The notes under the pieces are model-generated. The model saw only the letters and a list, made by a program, of their open reading frames with translations. It searched no databases and was not told the DNA's origin. A program made the translations under genes and the position numbers. From Hyaloscypha bicolor E (taxonomy: Eukaryota > Ascomycota > Leotiomycetes > Helotiales > Hyaloscyphaceae), in contig NW_020194693.1 of NCBI RefSeq assembly GCF_002865645.1, forward strand, positions 1,364,001 through 1,428,000: DNA of 64,000 nt, given 5' to 3'. Shown here in pieces: positions 45,243 through 58,299 of this stretch. The stretch's first letter is position 1, and each line of letters starts with the position of its first letter.

Positions 45243-47703
45243 ATGATAACAGTGAGCTGCCCAATTTATATCCTCGGTTCAATGCTAATCGCACATTCAG
45301 CAACGACTCGGTCTGCAAGGTCTGCGGGCCAGAACATCCCGCAATCTTATCCCTCTTCGAACCCCACGATTAAGCCTCCGGGCCCTCACATCCACTGCAC
45401 AACGATTCCAAGATGTGTTCCACGCGCAGACTGAGGACCCCAATACCTCTGCTATTCTCTCCTCCCTAAAGACGCCCTCCAAAATCCCACAAACCCTTAC
45501 AGAAAAAATTGTCCAACGGTATTCCCTTGGCCTCACAGAGGGCAAGGTGGTGAAGTCCGGCGACTATGTCACCCTCTCCCCTTTTCACTGCATGACCCAC
45601 GACAACTCATGGCCCGTCGCCTTGAAGTTTATGTCAATCGGAGCCTCCAAGATCCACGATCCCAAGCAAATTGTGATGACCCTCGACCACGATGTGCAAA
45701 ATAAGAGCGAAACGAATTTGAAGAAGTACCGACAGATTGAAGAGTTTGCTAAGAAGCAGGGTGTGGATTTTTATCCTGCTGGGCGAGGAATTGGACATCA
45801 AATTATGGTGGAAGAGGGATATGCGTGGCCGGGCACAATGACAGTTGCCAGTGATAGCCATAGTAATATGTATGGAGGTGTAGGTTGTCTGGGCACAGCT
45901 ATGGTTCGGACAGATGCTGCGAGTATATGGGCTACGGGCAAGACGTGGTGGCAGATTCCACCGATTGCGAAGGTCACGTTGACGGGTGTGCTGCCGAAAG
46001 GAGTTACAGGAAAGGATGTCATCGTTGCGCTCTGCGGGCTCTTCAATAATGATGAGGTCCTAAACCATGCGATTGAGTTCACGGGAAGTGAGCAGACTAT
46101 GCGGACTTTACCTGTGGATGATCGACTCGCGATTGCGAACATGACAACGGAATGGGGTGCATTGACTGGGTTGTTTCCAATTGATGGGATGTTACAAGCA
46201 TGGCTGAGGGCGAAAGCTACAACTTCGGCGCTGTTCGATGGCAAAGATACTCGATTTACACATACACGGATCGACCACTTGATCCAGAACCAACTAGTGG
46301 CCGACAAGGGAGCTACATATGCCAAATCCCTCTATCTCAACCTTTCGACCCTCTCGCCCTACGTTTCAGGCCCCAACTCCGTCAAAATCGCGACCCCATT
46401 GCGAGACCTCGAAGCCAAAGACATTAAACTCAACAAGGCGTACCTGGTGTCTTGCACCAACTCCCGAGCATCGGATCTTGCAGCTGCTGCCAAGGTCTTC
46501 AAGGAGGCATCGGGATTCGGCAAACCTGCCACGATTGCTCCAGGCGTGGAGTTCTACATTGCTGCAGCCTCTATACCAGAACAAGAAGCAGCCGAAGAAG
46601 CAGGGGACTGGCAAGCTCTTCTCGATGCTGGAGCCAAACCTCTTCCAGCTGGCTGCGGGCCCTGCATCGGTCTTGGAACTGGACTCCTGGAGCCCGGAGA
46701 AGTTGGAATCAGCGCCAGCAACAGGAATTTCAAGGGCAGAATGGGAAGCCCGGATGCAAAGGCCTATCTCGCCAGCCCAGAAGTCGTCGCTGCCAGTGCT
46801 TTGAGCGGGAAAATCAGTGGCCCAGGATGGTACGAGAAGCCTGTTGGTGTTGAGAAGGTTGTTCTCGGGGAAGGAAACGGTATTGCAGACGAGGACAGAG
46901 CTATCAGCATCGAAGAAGCTCTAGACAAGTTGATTGCCCAAGCAGATTCTATAATTGAATCTGCCGAGCAGAACATTCTTGGCACGTCAACAGCAGCTGA
47001 GGAAGAAGTGGACGACAAAGCATTAACAGCAATTCTCCCTGGCTTCCCAGAAAAGGTAGAAGGGGAGATCGTTTTTTGCGACGCGGATAACATCAACACC
47101 GACGGTATCTACCCTGGAAAATACACTTACCGAGACAATGTCTCTGTTGAGAAGATGGCAGAAGTGTGCATGGAGAACTACGACCCATCGTTCGGATCCA
47201 TTGCCCGAGAAGGTGATATTTTGGTGTCTGGATTTAACTTTGGATGCGGAAGTTCAAGAGAGCAAGCTGCGACTGCAATCCTCGCCAAGAAAATCCCCAT
47301 GGTTGTATCCGGAAGCTTTGGAAATATTTTCGCAAGGAACAGTATCAACAATGCGTTAATGGGTGTCGAAGTCCCGCGGCTGGTGCAGAGACTGAGAGAG
47401 CACTTCAGCTCCACCAATATCAAGGAGCAGATTGATGTGAAGGAGCCAGCTGAGAATAGGGAGAGTTTGGACAGCCCGCCACCAGCGCAGCAGGCAAGTC
47501 CAGTGGAGGAGAAAGTATTGACGCGCAGGACGGGATGGAAATTTGTGTGGGATGTGAGGAGAAGTAAGGTTTCCGTAACAGAGGGGGAAGGGGGCGATAC
47601 CTGGAGTCAGCAGGTCGGGGAATTGCCGCCGAACGTGCAGGAGATCATTGCGAGGGGTGGGCTGGAGAAGTGGGTTAAGGCTGAGATTGCGAACTCTTCA
47701 TGA
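45243..47703 (+). CDS. lys4: Homoaconitase, mitochondrial
   Basis: Converts homocitrate via homoaconitate to homoisocitrate in the alpha-aminoadipate route to lysine. The 4Fe-4S cluster Cys are seen in [11 protein letters not shown] and [10 protein letters not shown]. Other family blocks are [44 protein letters not shown] and [16 protein letters not shown]. The swivel domain includes [14 protein letters not shown]. The long open frame has no in-frame ATG before the conserved region. A three-codon first exon (ATG ATA ACA, 45243-45251), a 49-bp intron (GTGAGC donor, GCTAAT branch, TTCAG acceptor at 45300) and exon 2 (45301-47703) solve this. They give an Arg-rich, acid-free presequence ([18 protein letters not shown]...) and 803 residues. 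Function is near certain; the tiny first exon is inferred. Confidence 0.93.
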
Positions 47704-49112
47704 TGATTAGAGTTTCGCGAATGTAGAATACGGTACGGTAGTTTTGATAGAAATGGATCTGTACCTCTGCAAGATCAAGCTTCTGGTACGCGTTCCCGTC
47801 CGTCACTCCTCACATGCTCGATTCTCGATCGCGTTTCTACTCTAAGATGATGCGGATCCAACGGCAATTACTCACTTACCCGATTCTTTTGTCATTCCAA
47901 ATCCGGCCAATCTATCAGAGTCCAAAGATAGGTAGGAAAGAATTTTCTGGCGGATGGATATTATTTTCGCCTGAACAATGGAAACGGCTCATCCGTCGGC
48001 AACTCAACTTCCGCGCCCATCCCTCTCTCGAACCTGGCAAATTATCATCAGCGCCTCTTCAGCCCAACGTGGCTAAGTTCAGCTTGGGGAATCAAGCTTA
48101 ATATCTAGCGCCCAATCGAACGAATGAAAAGTGCTTGATTCCCAAATCATCCCGAACTGGAATCGCTGATGACGAGATCGATCTGCCGGAATTGGCATAG
48201 CGTGGCCGTACAGATGCAGGGTCTGCGAGGATCTTGTCCAGCCTCACTCCATTCCTATAACTTGGGTTGTACTCTGATGCATGTCTCTAATTGAAACAAC
48301 ATGGCGGTATGGCGGTAATCTAGAAACTATGTCTTATGGTACGGCAGCATCGCAACAGCACATCCATTAGTACAACTTCTACCTCCAGGCCGGAGGCGTC
48401 GAAAAGACGTTCCAAACCAAGCTTTTGTGGCCCCGCTTTGCTCCATCCATGACCCGTCCCGTTTAGCTTGTCCATGAGAAATTGATTCACTTCAATTGAC
48501 TGATCAGAATAATACTGCTGAGGTCATTTCCCGATATCAAAATGAGCTAGACACGTAAGAGCGTTACTCGCGGAGACGCAGATCAACTTCAGGCAAATCC
48601 GCACCTCTAACATTTAAACACGGGGAATTTCAACTCTAGCGCGATCCAGACGTGCCTCCTCCAGAGCTGAATCCCTGCTAGACACCACTCCGGGAGATGG
48701 GATTCCCGTCCAGCCCAGGCACCTCTGCCCCTGGCTACGAATGACGAGATGCTAATTTGATCACTGGCACCAGTCCCGAGCTATTTTCACCAGCTTCGCG
48801 AGTCGACACGCGGAGTGAACGGTGACCTTCCATTAGTGGCTCGCACTTTCCTTGGAGCAGACTCCTTTTCCGCCCTCTTGCTCAGCAAGAAGTAATCCCC
48901 CCAAGCGAAGATGGATGGCACCTTCCCCCCCTTTGTTCCTTTGTTCCTGCCCAAATAAAGCACCTCTCGCCCATTCCTTGTTGATTTCCTTCTTTCCTCT
49001 CTCCATCTCTCACCAACACCACCCATTTTGCATCAGCATTTGCCACACTTGCCTCACCAAACCAAAGCAAATACATTCCATACTCTCCTCGCTCTCGAAT
49101 ATCATCGCAAGC
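47704..49112. other. Intergenic region
   Basis: DNA between lys4 and the GPI-anchored protein gene. The last 250 bp are C/T-rich, as in a promoter and leader. The frame at 47814-48101 has no recognisable content. Confidence 0.5.
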
Positions 49113-50194
49113 ATGTTTTTCAGAACTCTTGCCCTCGCGGCCACTGTTGGCTCTGCTCTTGCCCAGCGTCCTGCAAACATCTCCATCTGCGATTACTACA
49201 CCACTGCTCTATTGAAGAACAACACCGCGGCGAACCAGAAGACACTGTTAACTCTCGTCGTCAACACTGCAGCCATTGGCAACTGTAAGTCTTCTTTTTT
49301 CCATCGTCGAGCTACTCGCTGACAACTCGCAGATACCCAGCCAAACATCGGCATCACGGTTCCAGGTATCCTTGCTCCCGCCATGGTCAATGGCACCGCA
49401 GTCAACCTCGCTCCGTATTTCACCGGCATGTTGGCGTCAACAAACAGAGGTGGCTCGATGGGTATTTCCGTCAACTTCCTTGATGGAGGTGGAGCTACCC
49501 CCCTCATGATGAACATGCCAGCCAACGACACAAGCTCAAACCAATAGCAAGTAGTCCTACCCCAGAATGACACATGGTCTAACGTTTGCCAGCTTCCTCA
49601 TCAATCATCTGTACGAGTACTTTGGTGTTCTCCTCGGCTGCTCCATGCAAGGAGGTGCTGATTATTCTGCCTACGAAGGCGATGCTTCTCAATATGAAGT
49701 CCATAAGTACGTCCTTTCCTTATTTACTTCCGGCCATGGCTGACAAGATCAGGTTTATGCAGCTATCATACGCCGAGGTTACTTATTTCATTGAGCAAGT
49801 GGGCATGTCTGCTGCTTCTTTCGGTGTCGCGACCGAAGATGTCATGTTGGTTGGAACGGCTCTCATGAACGCATTCGGATACCGTTGCGAGCCTCCAATG
49901 ACCATCGTCCCAGCACAAGGTCCTCAACTCCAGAGCATCTGCGATGATGAGACCTGCCCTCTCTCACCCAACGCCACTTGCGCTTCCTACAACGGTACCA
50001 TCCCGAAGCCTGGGAACGCCACGATTCCCGGATCAAACTCCACCGCCACCTCGACTGGCTCTGGCAGCAAGACAACTGGCGGAAGCACTGCTACCGGCTC
50101 CGCTCCTGTAGCTACTGTGTCCACAGCCGCCGGTGCGACCGTTGCTTTCAGCTTCGCAGCTGTTGTTGGTGGTTTGGCGGCTATGTTCTTGTAG
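49113..50194 (+). CDS. GPI-anchored, Ser/Thr-rich cell-surface protein of unknown function
   Basis: Proposed exons are 49113-49284, 49333-49546, 49593-49706 and 49753-50194; 313 residues. An N-terminal signal peptide (MFFRTLALAATVGSALAQ) is followed by a globular domain rich in N-glycosylation sequons, with blocks ISICDYYTTALLKNNTAANQ, VNFLDGGGATPL, LINHLYEYFGVLLGCS and SYAEVTYFIEQVGMSAASFG. Then comes a Cys-containing loop (CDDETCPLSPNATC), a Ser/Thr/Gly-rich stalk and a hydrophobic C-terminus (FSFAAVVGGLAAMFL), the layout of a GPI-anchored wall protein. Intron 2 (49547-49592) appears to use a GC-AG boundary: GCAAGT donor, CTAAC branch, CCAG acceptor. The alternative GT donor 4 bp downstream would leave an in-frame TAG. 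I recognise the general layout but not a named family. Confidence 0.8.
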
Positions 50195-50418
50195 GAAATC
50201 GTTGCTGATTTGGACTGTAAATAGTATTACGGAATGCGGATAGCATCATTTCGATGGAGATGGGGCATTGAGGGGTTTTCGGAAGGAGAATTGAACCGTC
50301 ATGAGGAACCAATGGCATGGAAAGCCAAGTAACTATACCACGGAAACAAACGTAATTGATAATGTTCCATCCATCTGGTGCTTCCCTCGTGCATCTGAAG
50401 GCAGATAATGGTTCATGG

Positions 50419-51300
50419 TTATGATCGATCGCCCCGGTTGGGGTCTGGTCGTGCCCGTGCCTCGTCAGCAATCATCTCCATTTTTCCTGCCGCATCAAGA
50501 GCAACCTTCCTTGTGTCCTCGCCAACCTCACGCATCTGCCCAATCTCCCTAAATCGGCGTTGCCAAAAACTCCATTTCTTAACCGTCACCTCCTCATTCT
50601 CAAAAACCTCTTTCCCAGCAATCAAAATCCATGCAGCAGCGACCGGGGCGCGGAAATCAAGAATCTCGACGGGGCCGCCTGCTGGATTCGGAGTAGGGTA
50701 CGGTGGTTCCGCAAGCACATCGCGGAACTCGTACAGCGCGTAAAATGTGAAGTCACTATTCTTACACAGCTTTAAGTGCGAAAGATGCGCCGCGAAGTGG
50801 TGAAACGAGACCCATCGTCCTCTCTCCCAGTCGAAATTCGGATCAGAAGGTAAGATCTCTGTGTTGATTCCATTTACCTCTTCCAGCGCGAGTTGCTTTA
50901 GAAATGGCAGGTCTTGCCAGAGTCGCGATTCGGTGCCCCACACGGACGCGATGCGGTCAGATGAGAGGGAGGCCAGGGATTTGATGAAGTGGATTAGGAG
51001 GGGTGAGGAGGGGTGGGTAGAAGGCACTTGGCACGCGAGGTCGAGGAATGTGTCCCAGAGGTTCCAGAGGAAGTTTTCGGGATCGGCGGTTGTGGGGTCG
51101 GGAACGGTGGTGGCATCTTCGGTTGTTAGTTTTGTGTAGAGGGCGTCTATTGCGTGCGCGGTAGAGAGAGGTGTTGGCTGTGTTGCGGAGGAGGACGGGT
51201 TAACAAGGGCGGTGATGAGGCCAAAGACTGCGACGCAAGTACTGGACGGCTCGAAGTCGCCGTATTGTTTGATTTCAAGATTTAGGTATGGAGCCGCCAT
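50419..51300 (-). CDS. DUF3632-like protein
   Basis: An uninterrupted frame. The start at 51300 (MAAPYLNLEIKQYGD) is preferred to the upstream ATG at 51393, because the extra residues are low-complexity and the GC-rich gene body begins here; that gives 293 residues. Features include LWNLWDTFLDLACQVPSTHP, WVSFHHFAAHL and FYALYEFRDVLAEPP, the helical pattern I associate with the fungal DUF3632 family. The function of that family is unknown. No signal peptide or membrane segment is seen. It converges on the GPI protein gene, with about 225 bp between the stops. Confidence 0.65.
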   Translation of the reverse strand: MAAPYLNLEIKQYGDFEPSSTCVAVFGLITALVNPSSSATQPTPLSTAHAIDALYTKLTTEDATTVPDPTTADPENFLWNLWDTFLDLACQVPSTHPSSPLLIHFIKSLASLSSDRIASVWGTESRLWQDLPFLKQLALEEVNGINTEILPSDPNFDWERGRWVSFHHFAAHLSHLKLCKNSDFTFYALYEFRDVLAEPPYPTPNPAGGPVEILDFRAPVAAAWILIAGKEVFENEEVTVKKWSFWQRRFREIGQMREVGEDTRKVALDAAGKMEMIADEARARPDPNRGDRS

Positions 51301-51620
51301 TTTTACTATGATGTTAGGGGAGGGGAGGATGTCAAGAATGGTGAAGGAAAGATATTGAGTTTTGAGATGTGGATGAGGTCGCGAAAACGCCACGAGGTTA
51401 TTATTAGCTCATGGCTTGAGCAAAAGCAATGCTGTTGTACAATCCAACATATTGCAGGGGTGGTGTTCTGAAGGTTCTTGTGTAGTAGGCTCGTATAATT
51501 AATTGTCTTTTCTTAGTGAATATTAGATCGAACGATTATGGCGTCACGTGCTTCTCCCCTATTCCCACCCCTCGGCTCTCGGCACTAGGGTTGCTGGGTT
51601 GTATCATTACCCGTAATAAC
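51301..51620. promoter_or_regulatory. Promoter side of the DUF3632-like gene and edge of RIP block
   Basis: Contains GCGTCACGTGCTTC at 51541. Composition turns AT-rich after about 51650. Confidence 0.4.
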
Positions 51621-53737
51621 GTAAAAAGGTTCCACTATTACGTATCGTAATGAGCTTTTATCTTTACAGCACGTATACCCATATAAATATAGATCAGGAG
51701 GTTTAATTAGCCTATTTCAGGGCATTAAAATCGAAGCTATTCAGGAAATCGTCTACTTATATAGGGCCCTCCTATTTCTGCCTTATAATTATATCCTTAT
51801 TAATTACTTACTGGGCTTTAGTAATATTAATTTCTTTCAGTCTCCTTTTCCCTAGTACTAATATAGGAATTATAGACTGAAATAAGCCTTAAAAATACTC
51901 TGCTATTATTAAATTATTCTCTAAATTAAATATTATACCTTATATAATATCTTTATTAAATATTATTTCCAAATTCTTTTATAATACCCGAGTATTAATA
52001 TATATAAAAGAGAGCTTATTAAGTACTTTAACTAATAATTAATTTCGCGATTTCATATAAAGAAGGTTTATAACTAAAAAGGCTTATTCGGAAATTATAG
52101 AATCTATAATAGTATTAAGAAATTAGAAGGCAATTATAGCTAGGCTTTTATTAATAAATTACTAGTAAATTTTAGTAAAATATGAAAATTAGAGAATATA
52201 TTACTTATAGAAAAGTACTAGAATATCTTCTTATTCTCTATATATTTCTAATAGTAATTTCTAAAATAAAACTTATTATTTTAATAAATATAATTAATAA
52301 AAATATATAAAGTTTCTGAATTATTATATTTATTTAGAAACTCGGAAATTTTTTACTAGCTTAATTATAGAAACTAATTAAATCCAGTATAATTATTAGA
52401 GCTAAATAAGTATATTAGAAAATAGTAAATATATATTTGCTTCTTAAATTAACTAGTTTAATTATAGCTTATATAATTAAATTACTTTCAGATATTATAT
52501 ATAAAGATAAAATATATAGAATTAGTAATTTTTTTAAAATATACTCGAATTTTTATCTAATAAAAATATATTATACTAATTATATTATAAGTTAATTCAA
52601 ATATTTTTTATTTCTTATAAATAATCTTAAAAAGGTCTCTTATTTATCTTAATTTAAACTAGAAGTTCTTATTTTATATTAAAGCTATAATTTTCTTTAT
52701 AATAATCTTTAATTTATTAATTTATAAATTTTTTATATAAAGCTTTAAAGCTTTTTTATTTTATAAAATAAACTAAATAAAATAAAACTATAGCTAATTA
52801 ATTAGATAAATTATTTAATTAGAGCTAATTCTTTAAATTTATTTATATATTTTATTTAATATTTCCGGTAATAATTAAAGTAATTATTTTATTAAATATT
52901 ATTATTTGCTTTTATTATAAGATATCTATTTATAGTATTAATTTATACCTAAAATATAAAATAATTAATTAGAAATTAAACCAGAAATTATAAAGTTTAA
53001 ATAATATTTATATTTTAGTCTTTTTTTTAGATTCTATAATATTCTTAATAATTAATTGAATTTTATAAGAATTATATTTAATACTAAAAATATATACTAA
53101 ATTAGAATCTAATTTAAGCTTTACTTAATTAGCTTATTATATAAAACAGGTATTTATTAATAAAAACCCTAGTTTCTTAAAATCTTTTTATATAATATTT
53201 AGAGTTTTTTATTTTATAAACTAAATAGTTATATTTATAATTATATTCTTATTTTCTAAGCTTTTATTATTCTAAAAATATAATATTTCTTTTATAATTA
53301 CTAATATATTCTCGATTTATATATTATTAATATTTATAGACTCGTCTATAATAATACTAATATTATTTAAAAATTTAAAAATTTTAATAATTTGAATTTT
53401 TATAAAATTATAATATTAATTAAGAATTATAAAACTAAAAATATTATAATAAAAGAAAATATAATTTAAAACTTTAAAGAATTCTTATTATTCGAGGATT
53501 TTAAATTAATAGAAAAACAAATAGAATATAAAAATAGCTATATTAAATAAAGTATTAAACTTCTATTTTAAAAATATTAAAATATTAAAAGAATAAAAAG
53601 CAAGCTTCTTTATTTCTTATTATTAGAAAAACCTATTATCTAATTTTTTTTAATATTCTTTTTATTAGAGATATAAATATATTTATTAAGGTAATTTTCT
53701 ATAATTATAGTATTTTATATATAGGTAAATAATATTC
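51621..53737. other. RIP-degraded block, unassigned
   Basis: AT-rich DNA with stops in all frames. A plus-strand conceptual translation from about 51900 to 53000 stays protein-like when stops are read as Gln. I could not match it to a known transposase or retroelement protein. Confidence 0.5.
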
Positions 53738-53969
53738 TACTATTATAAGTATAGTATTTAGGGCTTAGAAAATAAAATAGAAAGTTTCTTATAAAAATAA
53801 TTCAAAGCTAGAGAGAGAAAACTAGAATATAAAAGGCTATAAGAAAATATATATATCCTATAATATACTAGTTCTAAAGAGGCCTAGTCTTTTAAATATT
53901 TATAGTATATTCCAAATATATTTCTCTAGTAAAATAGCTATATTATATATATTTAGGAAATATCTAATA
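53738..53969 (-). repeat. 3' LTR of the gypsy element, RIP-mutated
   Basis: Aligns with 60169-60401 when C-to-T and G-to-A changes are allowed. GTATTTAGGGCTT is shared near the left end. Confidence 0.75.
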
Positions 53970-56559
53970 TTTAACTAAATATTTCAAATATTAGATATTT
54001 AGAAATTATAATATTATTTCTCTTTTCGAAATAAACTTATTCTCGAGCTTTATAAAAGCTATTAATTTATTTAATTTTATACTATTTTCCTTTCTAAAAT
54101 AAACTAATATTTTAAATATAAATATTATATATAAAAGATTAATATCTTTAATATATAACTTAAAAGAATTCATTATTATTTCTATATAATTCTAGATAAG
54201 TATTATTTTTTATATAATTTGGCTAATATTATAGGTTTTATAAAAATTCTAATATATTAATATTATTATTATAAAAACTTTATAAAACCAGAAAACTATT
54301 ACTTAGTATTAAAACTAGATATTATACTAGATTCTTATTCTAATTAGCCTATTAAATTTTATACTTTTACTTATTTCTTATTAGCTTAACTATAATAACT
54401 TATTTAATATTATACTTTTATTTACTATTTTCTAGTATTAATAGAGGCGGTTCCGGATTTATTTAATTTAATAAAGAATTCTAGAAATTCTTTTATAGCT
54501 TCTTTATATAGAAAACTAGATATATTTTTATAATTTCTAGTAGCTTTAAAAGAAATAAATAACTATATTATTTTAGAATCTCAAATAGGCCCTCTATTTA
54601 ATTCCCTAGTTTCTGGTTTAAATAATTAGATTTCTAGTATTTTATAATAACTTATATTTTATTCCCGACTTTAAAATTAATTAGATACTAGTATTTATTA
54701 GCTTATATTATATATTATTCCTATATTTATTCTATATAATCTTGAGTAAATTATTATAATTTATATAATTAATTTACTAATACTTTAGCTTTATTTCTAT
54801 TTAGTTTCTTTTTAGGTAAACTAGCTTTAATAAAAGAGTTCTAGTTTAGAGAAATATAAGGCTTATAATTCTTTTTAGTTATAAATAGAAACTAGCTAAT
54901 AGTTTTATATTAAAGAAAAATTTATTAATAATTAATTATAATAATTTATTTATTTTAATTATTCTAATAATAATTAATATATAAATATAATTTCTAATTA
55001 AAATACTAATTAATAATTTCCGTTTATTTATTTATTTAAAAGTAATTAGCTATTAAAAGCTTAAGTTTTATATTAATTCTCGTATAAAATTCATTTTAAA
55101 AATCGAATATAAATTAGGGTTTCTAATCTAATATAATTATTTCTGAAATATTTATTTAATATATTATATAAAATAAAAATAGAAATACTAGCTACTTAAT
55201 TATAATTATATCTTATACAGGAATTATAATTAGATATTTAGATAAATAATTCACGAATATAATAACTATATTATAGTCCGATTTGTATTCTAGATAGCTT
55301 TTAAAATTTATAATAATATATTATTAAAAATAATTAAAAACTAGAAAGAAATAAAGCAAACTAGGCTTTTTATTTCTAGATATATATAATTTCCTATAAG
55401 TATAGTAATTACTATAATATTAATTAATATCTTTTACTTATAAATAGCTAGTAATATTATTTCTTTAGTAGCTAATAGAGCTTTATATATTTAGAATATC
55501 CAGAAAGAAGTTTATTATATATTTTATAAAAGTAGTCTAGGAATTATTTTATCTTTTATAATATAAAGTTTTCTATAATATAAGAAGAGGCTATTTTATA
55601 GTATTTAGATATTACTTTTAGTTTAGACTATTATATATAGCTTTTCTAGATTTAGTAATATATAATTATTTTATAGAATCTTATTTATAAATTATAAGCT
55701 ACTATATTTAATAGAAGCTTCTAATAGTATTTTAATAGAAATAATTATAATAGAGTTTATTAGTAAAGCTTTTAAGAAAATACCTTTTTTTAGGAGAATT
55801 ATATTTCTAATAGAGATATTTTTCTCTAGAAAGTCTTTAATATATATTTGATTTTTAGAACCAAATTCCGAATTAAATAAACCGACTTTATAAAATATTA
55901 CTATAAGCTATAAGTTATAAAAAATCTCCGGATTAATTTTATTTTTAAAGAAAAATACTTGAGTTTATAGCTTTTTCTTAATTTGGTTCTAAATATTTAT
56001 TTTATTTTATTTTTATAATAAAGTATTTATTTATTTATTTAATTTTCTAGAATAATATATAAGCTTAAAATAATAGTAAAATAAGAATTTAATCTATTTA
56101 GCTTATTAAAAAGAAAGCTTTTTAATAATTATAAAGTATTCTAAGATATAATAATTAAAATAGATTTTAAAAGAAGTATTTTAAAAGCCTTTTAGTTTAG
56201 TTTTCTGTTTTTCTAATATTTATATTATAATAAGTATTTTCTTATTATATATATTATAATTAAATTTTATTAGAAATATGGTTTTAGAAAAATAAGCTAT
56301 AAAATATTAAAGGTCTATTTCTGAGTTTTATTAAGAAAATAAGCTAGTAATTACTTTTTTAAATATATTTATTTCTATTATTATAAGTAAATCTGAATTA
56401 TAGTATTATAAAACTAAAATAGAAATTATAGCTTTTTTTTTAGATAATTAAAAGCCTTTTAATATTACTCGAACTATTTTAAAAAAAAATACTCTTTTTT
56501 ATAAGTAAAATAAGAGATTAAATAATCCGTTTATATTTTCTAATAAAGTATTTATAGAA

Positions 56560-57300
56560 GTTATAAAAACCAAAAAAGAATTATATATTCTTAATTATTT
56601 TTAGGAATTACTAGTTATATATTATTTCGACTTTATTAGAATATATTTTAATACTAGATATAGAAATAATAAAGCCTAAATACTTTATATATATAATTTT
56701 AAATTCCGATTTCTTAATATTTATTTAGAGGCTAATAAGATATAAATAATCTAATATTTTATATATATACTATTTGTATTTTATTAGGTTTTCTAAATAA
56801 ATAAGAATATTATTAAAATATATTATATAAAAGTTATTTAAATATTTGAAAAATATATTACTTATATAATATTAATATATAGCCGGGCTATTTATAAGGC
56901 CTTTTTAAAGAATATTATATTTATATATTTTATAATAAATACGGAATATTATTAGTTTCTAAGAATCCGGATCTATAGCTATATAATAAAAAGCTTAGTA
57001 AATATCTAATTTAGTATAGATTTTAGCTTTAAATAATTAATTTAAAGTCTTATTAATAAATAGAAAAAAATATTAATTCTTTTAAATAATATTATTTAAA
57101 TAATAGAAATTAATATAAAAGTATAAACCTTTATTTACTTTCTTTATAAAAAGAACTAATAAAGTAAAAAAAGCTTAATTAGCTTTAATAAAGCCTTTAG
57201 CTAGATTATTTTCTAAAAAATACTTGATTTTTAGAAGCTTTTAAATAGATTATTATTAGAGAGATTAATATTTAATATTTTTAATTCTTTTTAGGCCTTT
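56560..57300 (-). pseudogene. Gypsy reverse transcriptase, RIP-inactivated
   Basis: The minus-strand translation reads AKIYTKLDIYQAFYYIAIDP, then FRIYYKIYKYNIL and IIYFNNILIY (normally YLDDILIY) at about 56800-56830, then KSEFKIIYIKYLGFIIS. This is the standard gypsy RT sequence with the catalytic Asp pair changed to Asn-Asn, the expected product of G-to-A RIP. Several stops are present. Confidence 0.85.
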
Positions 57301-58299
57301 AATCTAAATCTTATAATTATATAATTTATAGAAAAAAGAAATATTAGATTTCTTTTTAGAAAAAATAGAGATATATTTCTTAAGTTCCGGAAATAATATT
57401 CTCTAGAGCTACTAAAGCTCTATTTCTTCTAGTTATTAATTCTCCGAATCAGAAATAGTTTTTTCCCGAACTTTAAGCTTTTTATTAGTTTTATAAATAA
57501 AGATTTAACTAATAATATTATCTTTTTTCTTAGCTATATAATTAAATATTATAGAAATAAGAATAACTAGATCTAATATTTACTTTTTATTAAAAACCTT
57601 TTCTTATTTCTTTGGCTTTTATTTGAGTATTATATTTTAATTAGGCTATAAAAGCTCTTTTTTTATAATTTTATATAATTCTTTTTAATTAGTCTAAAAA
57701 GAAAAAAACTATTTAAAAATAAAAGATTTCCAGAAATAGCTTATAATAGAATTTCATTAATTAGTATTTTTTTAATATTTTTTATTAGGTTATTTCTTTA
57801 GCTATTACTAAGAAATACTAATAATATAACTAAATCATATAGATTTGGGCTTATTATTTAGCTATATAAGCTTATATTTTCTATAATTAACTAGAATATT
57901 AATATATATAATCTATTTTTTTTATTAAGAATAATATTATAATTTTTAAGATTTAGAATAATTATAGATATATTAATATTTTATTTATTAATTAGAAATA
58001 AGACTTTTATATATTTCTTAGTAAACTTAACTAGTTTTTTATTAAAACTATATATAATATAGGATAAGAAAAAAGATTATAGTTCTATTACTAAGAATTG
58101 CTTTATAAGCTAAATAAGTTTTATATTAATAAAAGTATAATTATTAGCTCTAGTATTAATAAAAAAAGAAAACTTAATTTCTAATTCATTTATATTAATA
58201 GTATAAAGTATTATAAAAGTATTTCCTTTTATTAAATAAATTAAATTAATCTTTATTAAATCTATATTATAAGCTTTTAAAATAGAGACTTTTTTTTAA

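Noticed and set aside
27000..51400. A secondary-metabolite gene cluster
   Set aside because: The BBE oxidase and NmrA-like genes are suggestive, but no backbone synthase, transporter or cluster regulator is present.
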